A stretch of 64,000 bases of DNA from Paralvinella palmiformis. Taxonomy: Eukaryota; Annelida; Polychaeta; Terebellida; Alvinellidae. Positions 37,014 through 46,873 of this stretch are shown in pieces. Under the pieces are notes generated by a model. That model did no database searches and was not told where the DNA came from. It was given only the letters and a program-made list of their open reading frames with translations. Where the stretch lies: NCBI GenBank assembly GCA_025642065.1, contig JAODUP010000057.1, forward strand, positions 417,001 through 481,000, written 5' to 3'. The translations under genes were made by a program, and so were the position numbers. Within the stretch, counting starts at the first letter, position 1; the number at the start of each line of letters is the position of its first letter.

Positions 37014-37811
37014 AGATTAAATGTTAGTTGAAATTAAGCTATGACTATAAACTGATCTTGTTTCCTGCAGGACCTGGTCTGGTGTTTGTTGTATATCCGG
37101 CAGCTGTTGCCAGGATGCCCATATCACCTCTGTGGGCGGTACTTTTCTTCCTTATGTTGTTCACCATCGGTCTCGACTCGCAGGTGATTAACCATAACAT
37201 GTATTTCTGCAAAATCTAATTACCGCAATCAGTTCATCAGAAACGATTTCACTTCAAATGAAATCATGCAGTCGTACTACTTTAAGGCGATGCACACAAA
37301 AACATAAGACCGAAAACGCTATTTTAGAATTGTACGTGTGGCTAATTAAGATCAAGCTGTCTAGAAGTTATTTAGAAAATGAGGTTTTTAAATAATTCTG
37401 TGTAGACATTGTTTATTTGTTTATGCTCACAATGAATATACTGGAATGTACTTGGCTAATAGTTGCTGGGTATTAGTGTTCCGTATGGTTCATTAAAAGG
37501 AACGGCCATAACTTTACTCATTTCCTGACCAATATTTTAGTATTTCAGCATATTTTTAGATGAACACTGAAGGATTTAAAGGGAGTGACTTGAGTTACTT
37601 CCACTGAATTTGTCTACATCAGATGATAGTTAGCACACTTTTTAAAGGGATAAAATTTAGCGGATTTATAATTATACCAACAATTTAATGTGGAAGTGCT
37701 GAGTGATGTCAAAATCACAGATATTATTAGTCGAATTAGTTGAAAGATTTTCATTATTGGGAAGGCTATAAACGGCAAAGAATTATTTTATTCCTATTGT
37801 ATTATGTTTAA

Positions 37812-37869
<58 letters not shown>

Positions 37870-38893
37870 GCTCATCTATAAAATGCTTAGTCTAATTGCT
37901 ATACAGCTGACATACCATTTATAAAAAAAGTGTGATGCAGACAGTTATGCTTTTAATTGGCTGAAATATCATAAAATTTATAATAATAGTTGGAGACTAG
38001 TTTTTGATATGGTGATTTTATAAAAATCCACAGAATCAATCATATACATATATATATATATATATATATATCACGGAGTATAATTAAGTTAGCTATATTA
38101 TATTTACAGACTAGAATCATTATCCTTATTCATTTAATTTTCCTCATCCATTAGAAACTATCAGCATCACATAATGGTATTTATTTAGTGACAGATGAAC
38201 ATAATTAGAATCATAGGTAACATTTTAGATGAGGTTTATACTCTAGCTATTGTCAGTAGTATGGGTTCTGTTCACTGAAAACAACCCATTAGTAGTAATG
38301 GGATTGTATATATGTGTGTGTGTGTGTGTGTGCGTGCGTGTGTGCATGTCGGTGTTAATGTATGTAAGATGTTTGTGCAGATATGTACTAACAGACCAGG
38401 CATGTATAAGTACCATTTATAAGTATATATTATATATACCTACTGATTTTGGTGAGTGAAGAGAATCATTCAAATGTTACAGAAAGTCAGGATAAGTAGT
38501 AAAATGCCAGTCTTAAAATTAATACACTATTTGGTACAAAGATTGTGTGTGTGTGTGCATGTGTGTGTGTAAATTTAAAACAGGTAACATGCATGTTCAA
38601 GCGTTCAAGCGTTTAGTTTATATAATGAACAAACATCAACTGTATTCTAATTATCTAAAAGTTATAGTTTTCTTGAATGAAAATCAGATAGTTTTGATAT
38701 TTAGAACTTGATTACTTTGTTCACTGCATTATAAAACCTGAAATCATATGTTTCTTTTCCTGTTACCAAGGCGATGACCAATGAGAAGTGTGCCACGAGG
38801 GAGGCTGCGGTCCATGTACTTGCTGCTGAACAAATAGGTTTTGTTGTATTTGCATAGCATGTACAGACAATACGCCTCATATAAGAATTCAAG

Positions 38894-38937
<44 letters not shown>

Positions 38938-41900
38938 CATATATATTTTTATATATACACATATATATATTTATATATATACATCATCATGTGTATCTAT
39001 TTATTTAGACAGTACATCTTACACATTAAATAATTCCTAATAAAATGCTTCATTTAGATCTTTGCTAATAATTTCGATATATACCCTTTTTGTGAAAGGT
39101 GTACTGTGACTCTGCAAAATCTCAAATTATTGAACATATAATTATTTTGTAAATCGTCTTCTGGAATACACATCACTTGGGCATTTCAATAGTTGATTGT
39201 AGACCCTCCTTTCATTAATGAAAGCTGTGCATTTACATTATGCACTGCAGATTTGCATTCCAAAGCCTTTTCTATAGTTACTGTATTGCTAGAATATGAC
39301 TTCATCAGCTTTATCTCCAATGTAACCGTCTAGTGCTGACCCTCAGCGGATATTATCTGAAAACACCATTTAATCGAATCAATAAACCTTCGGGCTAATA
39401 CCTAAACCATCTTCAATCGTATCTGGCTGATATTTCGGCAACAGCTAGTCCCAATTCAGTCTATTTACCAATTAATTGTAAGCACCACACCGTGGTGATT
39501 ATTTTAAAACTTATCACACATTTTTTTAGTGATATATGTTTGTGTGTGGTTATTTTTGTGTACAGCTACGGGAAGATTCGTTGCTTGTTTTAGCCCATTT
39601 CTCCAGTAATGCTGTCCAAACGTTTGGTAATTTATAATTTCATTAAGTGTGGCCCTATTACTATAAGTAGCCAGAAGGTTGTTGCCATTAACCATAGAAT
39701 ACCTCATTGCACCATCAGAGTGCCAATACTAATGTGAATGGTGCAAAAAGGTTATAGATGTGCCTCAGTTATTTCCATTATTACGTTTTACAATCTTGTT
39801 GCCATTGCAAGGAAGACGTGCTGAGGTTCAGCCTTAAATATATGCGAAACAATTTCAAATACGGTACACGTTTGGAATTTTCACCCCAAACGTGTACAGT
39901 GTATTTCTGTGGTCTACATTGTACATGACCTGAAGGTCATCTTCGGTCAACAGTACAGCTATTTACACACATATATCTGTATTTCTCTCCAGAAAGAACA
40001 CAGAAATGGACGCGTTTTGTGATTTGTCGAATTATTTTGCTCTTCGATGTATATATTTGTCAAATTGAACATATAACAAACTGTAGGGAAGGCTAGCTTC
40101 AGCTGTGAAATGCTTCTGAGTGTTAGATGCCTTTATAAATCTACACTTGAAACCTAGTATTGGTTAACATCATATTTAAAAGAATTGACATTTTCAAAGT
40201 TTGAGGCTTTAAAATGGTAGCATATCATCATTATTTGTATAATTGCAGAAATATTACTAGCAAAAATACCACAATTAATGCATTTTTATTTTAAGGTTTT
40301 TAATTAATTACATTTCACATGATTGCAGGTTATCTAAATTTATCAATGTCGTTTTCATGGTGTACCTGTCAGATTTTGTTTGGGATTCCTCCGATGTTGT
40401 TCTCTGGATAATTACAGTTCTGTAATTCATGAACATATTATACGTCACCATGACAGCCACATTGTATTAATTCCCAAAACTGCATGTATTAATGCATTAA
40501 CTGAAACTTTCATCCACTTTCCTTGTCCAATACAGTTTTGTGGCGTATGATATAAATCCCAGTACTATTTTCATTCCCCCTATATTTCCAGTTCGGTATG
40601 TTTGAAACAATGACCAGTGCTTTTGTGGATGAATTTCCACGTTTGTTGAGCAAGAGGAAACTGCTACTCACTGGCTTGTTGTGTTTTGCTGAGTTTCTCC
40701 TTGGCATACCTTGTGTTATGCAGGTGAATGCAATAACAATGTCACTGTTTTGTCTCTTCATTATGGCCTAGGCCTATATACCACCTATGCAGTGTAAATA
40801 TTTGTTTGCAGTGTATTTATACGCATGATAGATTTGATACATTTTCGCGTACGTTGCTTTAATTAATAGAATGATCCAAATAAATATAATAGAATCTACT
40901 TTATTCTCTATAGAATTATTACATATAAGTGGAATAATTTAAACGTATCCTAAATGACCGTATATAATCGGTTATATAGCTATCGTATGCGATTATAGCC
41001 ATACACACTTCGAACCCAGATTGACATTACAATTCGGGTAGCTCTGCTACACCGGCTACACCAGTGTGATGTGATATGCAATTCTGACAGGTTGATCTGC
41101 CGAACAAATTATATTTTTATTAGGCCTACAGCTTGTGTTAGAAATATACGGCTAGACTAAAACAAACAAACAAACAACCATCTTTAAAAGTACATGCACG
41201 TCTAAGTCTAAAAACTACCAAACCCATTAACATTCACTTGCTATAGAGTATAGCATAGTACGTGGTGCTGAAAATTAGAGCGACTTTTGTATGGGATTCT
41301 ATCAAATAAATAGATGCTACTTAACCTACTCGTTTTCCATTACAAATTGACCTATCTTATTTTAATTAAATAGGCAACTAGACAAACATTATTATTATAA
41401 TACCTGTGTTTATGCATTGCGGTCTCAGCGATGTGGTAGAACTATTTTATTGCTCGCGTATGTTCAGTTACCGGCAGAATGTGTGATACGGTCACGGTAC
41501 GTGGCATGCGTCTGCTGAAATTACACAAAATTGTAGTCATTTCTCACGGAATACATGGTGAAGATATTGAAAAATAATTATGCATATTTTACTGATCCAC
41601 ACACACACACACACACACACACACTTCTGGTTAAATACGGGTTGATTATCTGTGCGAATATAACGCGTGCAGCTGAATTAATTCAGGATGTCGACTATCT
41701 GACCCTTATGCACTCCTATGTATAGCATATAAACTTTATGATGAAGCCCTACAATTAATTGGCCATTGCGCTGCAGATCTCCAGTCTTTCGAATCCTAAT
41801 GTCAGTTATATATTTAGTGTTACTGACATCTTTTCCTCTCTGAGTTACTCTTAACATAATAACATACGTACGGACCAATATACGAAGAGTATATACTCAC

Positions 41901-42341
41901 ATATTGTATAGCTAGTTATGCATAACTTACAACTGAGAATAGTTTTGTCGGTGAACAAAATGGCGACGGTATGGTGATAAATTTTATTCGTGGGCAGATG
42001 ATCATTTTCTCTCTCTCTCTCTACGTTTCAGGGAGGAATTTACTACCTACAGATCATGGATTGGTACAGTTCGACATTCTCACTAATGATCCTTTCACTT
42101 ACTGAACTCATGGTTATCGCTTGGATCTATGGTAAGATGGACTGTTGATATAGAAAATGAAACCTATAGATTACATTAACATATCTAGATACAAATTTTG
42201 TCGCGTTGAACCCGTGTTCTTTCATTCTGGAGAGAAATACCGATACATATATGGAAAATACAGTTGACTGGAGTCTGGATAAACCCTAAAGTTCAGCTCA
42301 GGTCCTGAGCTCTTCTGAGCCTCAGGAAAGCTAAACTGCTA

Positions 42342-42435
<94 letters not shown>

Positions 42436-42880
42436 GTCTAGGTCAAAACCACTAGTGGTTAAAAGCCCTCACTTTCAGTTTAATACCCTTAACCCTAACC
42501 CATACCCCTATGTGTACTTTTTATATGCCACTATTAAAAATAATAATCAAATATTTCTCCTAAAATAACATATCATCCAAGTATCTATGAGGGTTTTTTA
42601 CCTAGAGGGCTTTTGACCCGCTCCCCCCCCCCCACACCCACACACAGAATATTGTTTTTAGATGCTATTTAAGTATATAATTACAGCAATCATTTCACTG
42701 CAGGAGCTGACCGCTTTTATAAAGACATAGAGATGATGATTGGTATACAGCCATGTCTTTGGTTTAAGATATGCTGGTGTGGTATAACGCCTATAGCTAT
42801 CGTGGTTAGTGATTTCTGGTAACACAGTTGTTATTTATCACGTTATAGCATGTTTATCAACCGCACTGTTAAATATCTCT

Positions 42881-42930
<50 letters not shown>

Positions 42931-43241
42931 CACATACACACTCACTCACTCATACACACACACACACACACACACATACACACTCACTCACTCACTCACT
43001 CATACACACAGTCACACACACACACATACACACACATACACACATACACACTCACTCACTCACTTACTCATACACACAGTCACACACACACACACACACA
43101 CTCACTCACTCACTCACTCATACACACAGTCACACACACACACACACAGTCACACACACACACACACACACACACTCACTCACTCACTCATACACACAGT
43201 CACACACACACATACACACAGTCACACACACACACACACAG

Positions 43242-43283
<42 letters not shown>

Positions 43284-45091
43284 GCACGCTCTCTTATCGT
43301 GATATATTTTTATTCAGACTCAGCATCTTGTATTTCTGTTTTAGCTTCCTATAGAAAAGCTTTACTATAGAAAATTATTATATTTTTGATTAAGCATTAG
43401 CCTAATAAGCGTGAAACTGGATTGAGTTAATGGTCTCATTGTACAGACTTAATCAACCACTCACTCACTGATCGTCTAACTCACGCACCCAATAATATGT
43501 TCAATGATCCACTCACTCGTTTCCTCACCCCATCAGGACAGACCTACAAACCGTAGATAAACGATTGATGACTGGTATTCTGTGTTCTTCCCGACAGTTT
43601 GTGCTGCTCTTCAGTATGATCAATCACACACCGGTTACTTACGGATCCTACATCTATCCTAGCTGGGCTGTAGGTCTTGGATGGGTGTTTGCTTTGTGTT
43701 CCATTGTACCATTACCGATTGTTGCTGTGATCCAGATTGTTATAGGCAGGGGACCTCCTATACAGGTATGGTGTGATCTCTTGTTGGTTGTTCAACAAGG
43801 AGAAAGAAATTTTTTGATAACATCCATCACTCAATTTCCCTTTTATTGTTCTTAGATTAACGGGGTTAACGTCGGGCTAAACATCAACATCTTCCATTAG
43901 TGATCCAGAATAATAGTTGTGTTCATTATTGTTAGCTTGTTCTTTTTGGCAATTATACCAGTATTAATATTGTTGATATTTTACATCACAGTTGTTTAAA
44001 ATTGGTAGGTCAACGGATCCCAATAACTCCCTATATTTGCAGTTGATTTATCAAAAGATCCACCTTTTCAGGCTTGCGATTTGCAGAACTTTGCAACATT
44101 TCATTACAATTACTAGAACATCGTTGTGTTTCAAATAAAAACCAATGAATGCATAGACTGTTGGACTCTCAGATTTTCACCGATCAGGGCCTTATCAGTC
44201 TGCGCTACTTTATAAAATTTTAAATGCAGATAATACTTGGATTGAAAATATACAATTTTCGTAAGTCCACTTCAATTCCTTGCGTGTAGACCTTTTCATG
44301 GCAGTTAATACATGTTGCAACCATTCGCGAACATTCAAACAAAGTTTTAACACTTTGTATTTGTTAGAAATCCAAAACAATACCATTGGTCACTAATTAC
44401 TAATTTTTTGTGGACCGTTCGTGTAACAATTGGTAACTCAAAAAACACCCTACGGTACCCCTCTACCCATCAAATACTTTTATAATAAATGTTCATTTAA
44501 TGATTAATATTTCTCCTGATAGAATAAATTTAAAGAGACCTTTAGTTTAATAGCCAATGTCAGTCTGATTCAATTTAAATGATTGTATTGAGTCATTTGT
44601 TAGAAAATACAACAAAATATTAATTGACATTCCTAAATCCTATGAAATAATACAGGGGGAGGGAGGCGGAGGGATAGAGGTTGGAGGAATGTCTCCAGAT
44701 ATCTATTTGTTTGACCATTATGACCAAATATTTAATGATGACAATAATAAAGGGGGGTAATTCCCTCCCCCCCCCCGGTCCAACTGTGACAATAATGCTA
44801 TTTATTTCAGAAGTGTCAAATATTTGTTTCATTTCTGTCAACTGTAGCTCTGTCAACTCATTCTTTAACTTCTGTCCCTTATCTGTCGCCATTCAGCGCA
44901 TTAAAGGGTTGGTGAAGCCATCAGCTCTTTGGGGACCAGCTCTAGATCCACATCGAGCAATATACAGAGCTTCTCTTCATGGCACAGACCACCAGAGTGT
45001 AACAGAGGTCATTCCAAACAACAAAGGACTACCTGGTTCGAACAATGAGGAAATGACCCCAAGAGTCATCCTTTTGGGCTGCAAGGAATAG
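24166..45091 (+). CDS. SLC6A9-like: SLC6 sodium/chloride-dependent glycine transporter-type protein (gene A, whole gene)
   Basis: Plasma-membrane symporter of the SLC6 family, predicted to take up glycine or a close relative with Na+ and Cl-. Thirteen coding exons (24166-24364, 24847-24978, 31702-32008, 32239-32371, 34419-34553, 34684-34787, 35732-35856, 37071-37183, 40592-40723, 42032-42131, 42704-42804, 43598-43765, 44897-45091) give 647 residues in continuous phase; human GlyT1 is of similar length. It has twelve membrane segments: TM1 [14 protein letters not shown] (46-59), the EL2 Cys pair [10 protein letters not shown] with four N-glycosylation sequons, TM6 [16 protein letters not shown], and TM8 GLDSQF. 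The Trp in TM6, the NCYRD loop and [10 protein letters not shown] near the end are glycine-transporter features (human KPSRDWGPAL). A proline or other small amino acid is a possible alternative substrate. It is a paralogue of gene B, which lies convergently. Confidence 0.94.
24365..24846 (+). other. Gene A intron 1, mostly simple repeats
   Basis: (CA)n and (CT)n blocks alternate from 24422 to about 24640. The rest is short and unremarkable, with a CTCTCC and TTTCAG 3' splice region. Confidence 0.85.
24422..24645. repeat. Alternating (CA)n and (CT)n compound microsatellite
   Basis: CA run, CT run, CA run with CGCG interruption, CT run, then CACG-rich end. Open frames through it are repeat artefacts. 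Confidence 0.95.
24847..24978 (+). CDS. SLC6A9-like: Gene A coding exon 2 (TM2)
   Basis: Encodes [37 protein letters not shown] and RLSPLFK. This is the classic SLC6 TM2 and first intracellular loop. Acceptor ATTTCAG, donor GTAGGA. Same length (132 nt) as exon 2 of gene B. Confidence 0.96.
25135..25320 (+). mobile_element. tRNA-derived SINE with perfect target-site duplication
   Basis: The tRNA-like head (GCGCCTCCGTGGTCTAGCGG and GTTCGAATCTCGGCG) is followed by a shared body (TTGGAGGTCGCTCGGCCCAT) and a CATCATC tail. It is flanked by the 15-bp repeat ACCCAAATGGTATTT at 25120-25134 and 25321-25335, direct evidence of retroposition. Confidence 0.92.
25469..25654 (+). mobile_element. tRNA-derived SINE, second copy
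   Basis: Same family and orientation as the copy 150 bases upstream, with head, TTCGAATCTCGGCGTGGG, body and CATCAA tail. Flanking TCAAAGA(C/G)G sequences on both sides are an imperfect duplication. Confidence 0.88.
26530..26830 (+). mobile_element. Second SINE family (CTCCCTCATTTGAGGTAGCC type)
   Basis: About 300 bases. The 3' half (ATTACAGAC, CGTCTCCCTCATTTGAGGT, AGCCACGTAAAA) recurs at about 34020-34110. The 5' part has a tRNA-like stretch (GGGATACGGCGTCGGACTTT). Confidence 0.65.
27479..27772. mobile_element. Foldback/MITE element with CAGACCTTCCAA ends
   Basis: Ends are perfect 12-bp inverted repeats (CAGACCTTCCAA and TTGGAAGGTCTG), with further inner pairing AGATCTTCCGCTTT and GAAAGATCTTCCG. 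Another CAGACCTTCCAA-like copy sits inside at about 27570. About 294 bp, no coding capacity, no clear target duplication. Confidence 0.65.
28636..28682. repeat. Palindromic CATCAT/ATGATG hairpin
   Basis: The left arm CATCATCATCAGCATCATTA pairs with the right arm TAATGATGATGCTGATGATG almost perfectly. It probably arose from an inverted trinucleotide repeat. Confidence 0.75.
29040..29077. repeat. (CT)n microsatellite
   Basis: Pure CT dinucleotide run in gene A intron 2. Confidence 0.95.
29610..29958 (+). mobile_element. Long tRNA-derived SINE (349 bp) with target-site duplication
   Basis: Head AGCTCCGGTGGCCTAGCGGT and GGTTCGAACCCCG is tRNA-like. The body is a roughly 250-base module also found at 5544-5802. 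It is flanked by ATCAGTAGTGAT at 29598-29609 and 29959-29970. A full-length insertion in gene A intron 2. Confidence 0.88.
30683..31130. mobile_element. MITE-like element, long copy, with internal tandem repeat
   Basis: Ends contain GGTCAAAAGCC and, inverted, GGTCAAAAGCTC. The right 120 bases (GTGTACTTTTTATATGCCAC, CATATTATCCAAGTAT) match the shorter copy at 42425-42625. The extra length comes from the array at 30795 and unique sequence. Confidence 0.7.
30795..30925. repeat. Short minisatellite (22- and 30-bp units)
   Basis: TTTGGTGACATTGAATTATC is repeated about five times, alternately followed by an extra AAATTATCAA. It is embedded in the MITE-like element. Confidence 0.92.
31291..31356. 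repeat. (CACG/CATG)n alternating purine-pyrimidine repeat
   Basis: GCACGCACGCATGCACGCAC repeated units, then CA repeat. Alternating purine-pyrimidine with GC and GT steps is the type of sequence that can adopt Z-DNA. Confidence 0.85.
31383..31500 (+). repeat. tRNA-like SINE fragment with duplicated B-box segment
   Basis: GTGGTGCAGTTGTTTGAGCA then TTAGGATCGAATCACAG, and again TTAAGTTCGAATCACAG 50 bases on. It ends 200 bases before the exon 3 acceptor of gene A. Confidence 0.5.
31702..32008 (+). CDS. SLC6A9-like: Gene A coding exon 3 (TM3 and extracellular loop 2)
   Basis: TM3 [18 protein letters not shown] contains the substrate-site Tyr. EL2 has the disulphide pair [10 protein letters not shown] and sequons NES, NVT, NIT and NIT. 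It ends KTPSEEFW, matching human GlyT1 RTSPSEEYW. Acceptor CAACAG, donor GTAAGT. Confidence 0.95.
32239..32371 (+). CDS. SLC6A9-like: Gene A coding exon 4 (TM4)
   Basis: Encodes [40 protein letters not shown] and SSGK. It closely matches human GlyT1 [20 protein letters not shown]. Donor GTAAAA. Confidence 0.96.
33010..33135. repeat. Dispersed repeat shared with 50455-50580
   Basis: GCCAATAC, AATTTTATTATTT, GGTTGCTTTCCCAAATGACT and GAACTTTGAAGTT recur with modest divergence at 50465-50560 in the same order. The family is not identified. Confidence 0.6.
33330..33860. promoter_or_regulatory. CpG-rich island with RFX-type X-box in gene A intron 4
   Basis: About 500 bases with dense CpG (GTTGCGTCGACGC, CCGCGGGTGGCCCG, TTCGCGCGTACTCCGC), unlike the AT-rich flanks. 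ATTGCCTAGCAAC at 33453-33465 matches the RFX X-box palindrome. It may be an internal promoter or enhancer. Two antisense open frames cross it but look like no known protein. Confidence 0.5.
33890..34170 (+). mobile_element. Second-family SINE copy with (ATT)n tail
   Basis: Matches 26640-26830 in order: GTTTTTCATCCAGG, TTTAGAATTAGTCTCCGTGG, CGTCTCCCTCATTTGAGGT and AGCCACGTAAAAA. The head (GGCCACATGGGTAGAGCGTG) is tRNA-like. An ATT repeat follows to about 34168. Confidence 0.65.
34419..34553 (+). CDS. SLC6A9-like: Gene A coding exon 5 (TM5)
   Basis: Encodes [38 protein letters not shown] and EKLLSLK. TM5 and EL3 of the SLC6 fold. Acceptor ATTTCCAG, donor GTTTGT. 135 nt, as in gene B. Confidence 0.96.
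34684..34787 (+). CDS. SLC6A9-like: Gene A coding exon 6 (TM6)
   Basis: Encodes [20 protein letters not shown] and [17 protein letters not shown]6 lines the substrate pocket. Gly in SVG and Trp in AAWG match human GlyT1 (SLGCAWGG); the Ser residues of FYS and ASYN contribute to the chloride site in the family. Donor GTAATA. Confidence 0.96.
34788..35731 (+). other. Gene A intron 6
   Basis: An open frame at 34995-35474 has no recognisable protein; nothing else identified. Confidence 0.5.
35732..35856 (+). CDS. SLC6A9-like: Gene A coding exon 7 (TM7)
   Basis: Encodes [38 protein letters not shown] and ITEG. TM7 has the conserved Asn of the Na1/Cl- region (LNCCTS). Acceptor TTCACAG, donor GTTAGT. 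Confidence 0.96.
36246..36424 (+). mobile_element. tRNA-derived SINE, diverged copy
   Basis: GAGTTCGAATCTCAGCGTGG, TTTGGAGGTCGCTCGGCTCA and a (CATCAT)n tail match the family at 25135. The head is diverged. Confidence 0.8.
36959..37010. repeat. (TA)n microsatellite, 52 bp
   Basis: Ends 60 bases before the exon 8 acceptor of gene A, close enough that length variation could affect the branch-point region. Confidence 0.95.
37071..37183 (+). CDS. SLC6A9-like: Gene A coding exon 8 (EL4 and start of TM8)
   Basis: Encodes [37 protein letters not shown]. The GLDSQ motif keeps the Asp found at the Na2 site in GAT1, GlyT2 and ProT. The usual YPEA of EL4 is YPAA here. Donor GTGATT. Confidence 0.96.
37816..37867. 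repeat. (TA)n microsatellite
   Basis: About 52 bases of AT dinucleotide in gene A intron 8. Confidence 0.95.
38046..38071. repeat. (TA)n microsatellite
   Basis: Short AT run in gene A intron 8. Confidence 0.9.
38894..38934. repeat. (TA)n microsatellite
   Basis: AT run followed by AT-rich degenerate continuation to about 38985. Confidence 0.93.
40592..40723 (+). CDS. SLC6A9-like: Gene A coding exon 9 (rest of TM8, TM9)
   Basis: Encodes [38 protein letters not shown] and IPCVMQ. The TM8 Glu in FGMFET is the one conserved in human SLC6 transporters. Acceptor ATTTCCAG, donor GTGAAT. Confidence 0.95.
40724..42031 (+). other. Gene A intron 9
   Basis: Short CA run at about 41599-41624. No other feature recognised. 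Confidence 0.5.
42032..42131 (+). CDS. SLC6A9-like: Gene A coding exon 10 (TM10)
   Basis: Encodes [20 protein letters not shown] and [13 protein letters not shown]. It starts with the family QGGIY motif across the junction. A CT-rich polypyrimidine tract precedes the acceptor GTTTCAG. Donor GTAAGA. Confidence 0.95.
42344..42434. repeat. (CA)n microsatellite
   Basis: About 90 bases of pure CA, directly abutting the MITE-like element. Confidence 0.95.
42425..42630. mobile_element. MITE-like element, short copy (about 200 bp)
   Basis: Left GGTCAAAACC, then TAGTGGTTAAAAGCCCTC; right end inverted GGTCAAAAGCCCTCTAGGT. The arms pair over about 30 bases. The interior GTGTACTTTTTATATGCCAC matches the copy at 30683-31130. 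Confidence 0.72.
42704..42804 (+). CDS. SLC6A9-like: Gene A coding exon 11 (loop and TM11)
   Basis: Encodes [20 protein letters not shown] and [24 protein letters not shown] is strongly conserved across SLC6 (GlyT2 RFCEDIEMMIG). Donor GTTAGT. Confidence 0.95.
42880..43288. repeat. Compound CA / CTCA / CATACACACAGT repeat, 400 bp
   Basis: (CA)n interspersed with (CTCA)n and with repeats of CATACACACAGTCACACA, giving a higher-order pattern of roughly 60-70 bases. It occupies most of gene A intron 11. Confidence 0.93.
43598..43765 (+). CDS. SLC6A9-like: Gene A coding exon 12 (TM11-TM12)
   Basis: Encodes [40 protein letters not shown] and [16 protein letters not shown]. It resembles human GlyT1 [20 protein letters not shown]. 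Acceptor CCGACAG, donor GTATGG. Confidence 0.95.
43766..44896 (+). other. Gene A intron 12
   Basis: A poly-C tract at about 44766. Nothing else recognised. Confidence 0.5.
44897..45091 (+). CDS. SLC6A9-like: Gene A coding exon 13 (cytosolic C-terminus)
   Basis: Encodes [20 protein letters not shown] then a 40-residue polar tail ending LLGCKE and TAG. The KPSxxWGPAL stretch is typical of glycine and proline transporters. A poly-C tract lies 120 bases upstream in the intron. Confidence 0.93.
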   Translation, partial: RIKGLVKPSALWGPALDPHRAIYRASLHGTDHQSVTEVIPNNKGLPGSNNEEMTPRVILLGCKE

Positions 45092-46690
45092 ACCAACACC
45101 GAGATGACTTGATGATGGACTGGATTTATTTAAATGCATTTGTCAACCTACTTCAGTTTGCATTTCCTAGCCGTCACACTATTTTTGGCCATATTGGCTT
45201 TTTGTAATGTCTGCGGCTGCAATTTCGTATAATGAGTTTGCACTTGGTGTGCTACAAGATAGGAAGTATACCGAACCCATAGCTTTTGGAGATTGGAGTG
45301 GAATGAACGGTGTTCAGTCCAGAACGAGTTCGTTTTGCTACAAGTACAAATGTATTATAACATAATGTATAACTGGACATTCATGGTGCTTAGTTGGTAT
45401 AATGCTGAAATAGACCCACTACTGTGTTTAACATAATTTAACATTGGCTTGGGATATATTAGAGAAAATTCAGATATTCTTATTGCTACGTCATTTCTAG
45501 TGATGGTGTTGTTCAGAATTTTAACGCGAAGCAAAAAAACATCAAACTTTAAAATCACTTATCTTATCTGCAGAGTTTAAAAGAAATTTTGTGAAAAACG
45601 GCTATTTAATACCAAAAAAAAAAATCAGATAACAGGAATCCTATTTAATTAATATAACTATCAGCTATGACAAAATTTTGTATACTATAGTTATATATTA
45701 TTAGGGCATTTCAAAGCTAGTTAATCTATTATTTTAATGCGTTTCCAATAGATACAGAACAATACATGTACCTGTACATGCCAAGCCTACCGACCTATTT
45801 CTGTATCTGCTTAATCGGGTGACTGTTTTAAAAACTATCGGAGGATATACGAGGTTAATTATTCTGAAACCGGTCACATTACATTTTGTGCAAAATATTT
45901 GAACAAGCATTCTGGTGAGAGATGCACTATTTAATCTCATGTTTATTATTGACTATTTTAATATGTAGACATGTAAAAAATCTTCGATCAGCTATCACAT
46001 ATTTCCTGCAGTTGATGTTCAAAATGGTGCTAACTTCTGAAATGCTAGCGAGAATGACCTGTTGACTTGGTCATTTATGAGGCAAATACACCACTTAGAT
46101 AATGTACAAGCTATATTTCTTGTAGAAAGTGTCAATGGTTTTAAATTTTCCCCCATAATTTCCATGCAAGTAGTTCAGATGTGAATTTGGCGATTATTCA
46201 AATTTATCATGACTAACAATTGTAGATAGATAAATATTCTTGCATAATTTATTTCTGAAAATTATGTGCAAGAACATCCACTGTATTTTGTTCCTTCTAG
46301 ATTTAGTTGGTGTATTTTTGACTAAATATTATGTCAGATAAAAGATTAGAAATAGGTATGTTAGTGACGAATAAACTTATGTCTGCATTCAACTGCTTGA
46401 AAAATAGACTTAATTACGAAAGGCATTATACGACTAGGTCGGCAGAACCAGTGTTAGCTGATCTGACAGAAATTCAATCAAAGGAAATGACATACATAAA
46501 AGCACTTATTTACTTTAGATAATTTCCCATTTTACAGAATAACACACAATCATAAATCTCTTCGAACCAAGAATTCACCAGATTAAAACGCCGCCATCTT
46601 GTCCAGATTATGAAATTCGCCAACTTACAGCGTACCGTTAATATTGGACAAACAACATGAAAAAATCACACACAGAAATCAGTAATTATT
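45092..46690 (+). other. Gene A 3' UTR and end
   Basis: AT-rich, non-coding. The first AATAAA on the plus strand is at 46370-46375, about 1.28 kb after the stop, and is the likely polyadenylation signal. Confidence 0.5.
46370..46375 (+). terminator. Candidate polyadenylation signal of gene A
   Basis: AATAAA, the first canonical hexamer after the gene A stop codon. Confidence 0.45.
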
Positions 46691-46695
46691 TTATT
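46690..46695 (-). terminator. Candidate distal polyadenylation signal of gene B
   Basis: AATAAA on the minus strand. A more proximal one is at 46868-46873, so either could be used. Confidence 0.4.
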
Positions 46696-46867
46696 TTCAT
46701 CTTCTAAAAATAAAGCTGCATCTGTAATATGTACACAATGAACACATATTACTGGAATTTGATCCTGAACATGGATAGAAGTCACAGCAACGAATATTTT
46801 AACATAAACAAGTGCATATAGTACAAGAAAACGAACAAAAATTTAAAAATGAACACAAAACATGATT

Positions 46868-46873
46868 TTTATT
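46868..46873 (-). terminator. Candidate proximal polyadenylation signal of gene B
   Basis: First AATAAA seen on the minus strand after the gene B stop codon, about 1.17 kb downstream. Confidence 0.4.

Larger units (their letters stand above)
35857..37070 (+). other. Gene A intron 7
   Basis: Holds a SINE (36246-36424) and a (TA)n run just before exon 8. Confidence 0.7.
37184..40591 (+). other. Gene A intron 8 (3.4 kb)
   Basis: TA runs at 37816, 38046 and 38894 and a GT repeat near 38315-38345. The rest is AT-rich with no recognised element. Confidence 0.6.

Noticed and set aside
42809..43354. Long Thr-His-rich open frames
   Set aside because: They are translations of CA and CTCA repeats, open in several frames; the same applies to frames at 17862-18624, 20639-21019, 21249-21508 and 24377-24694.
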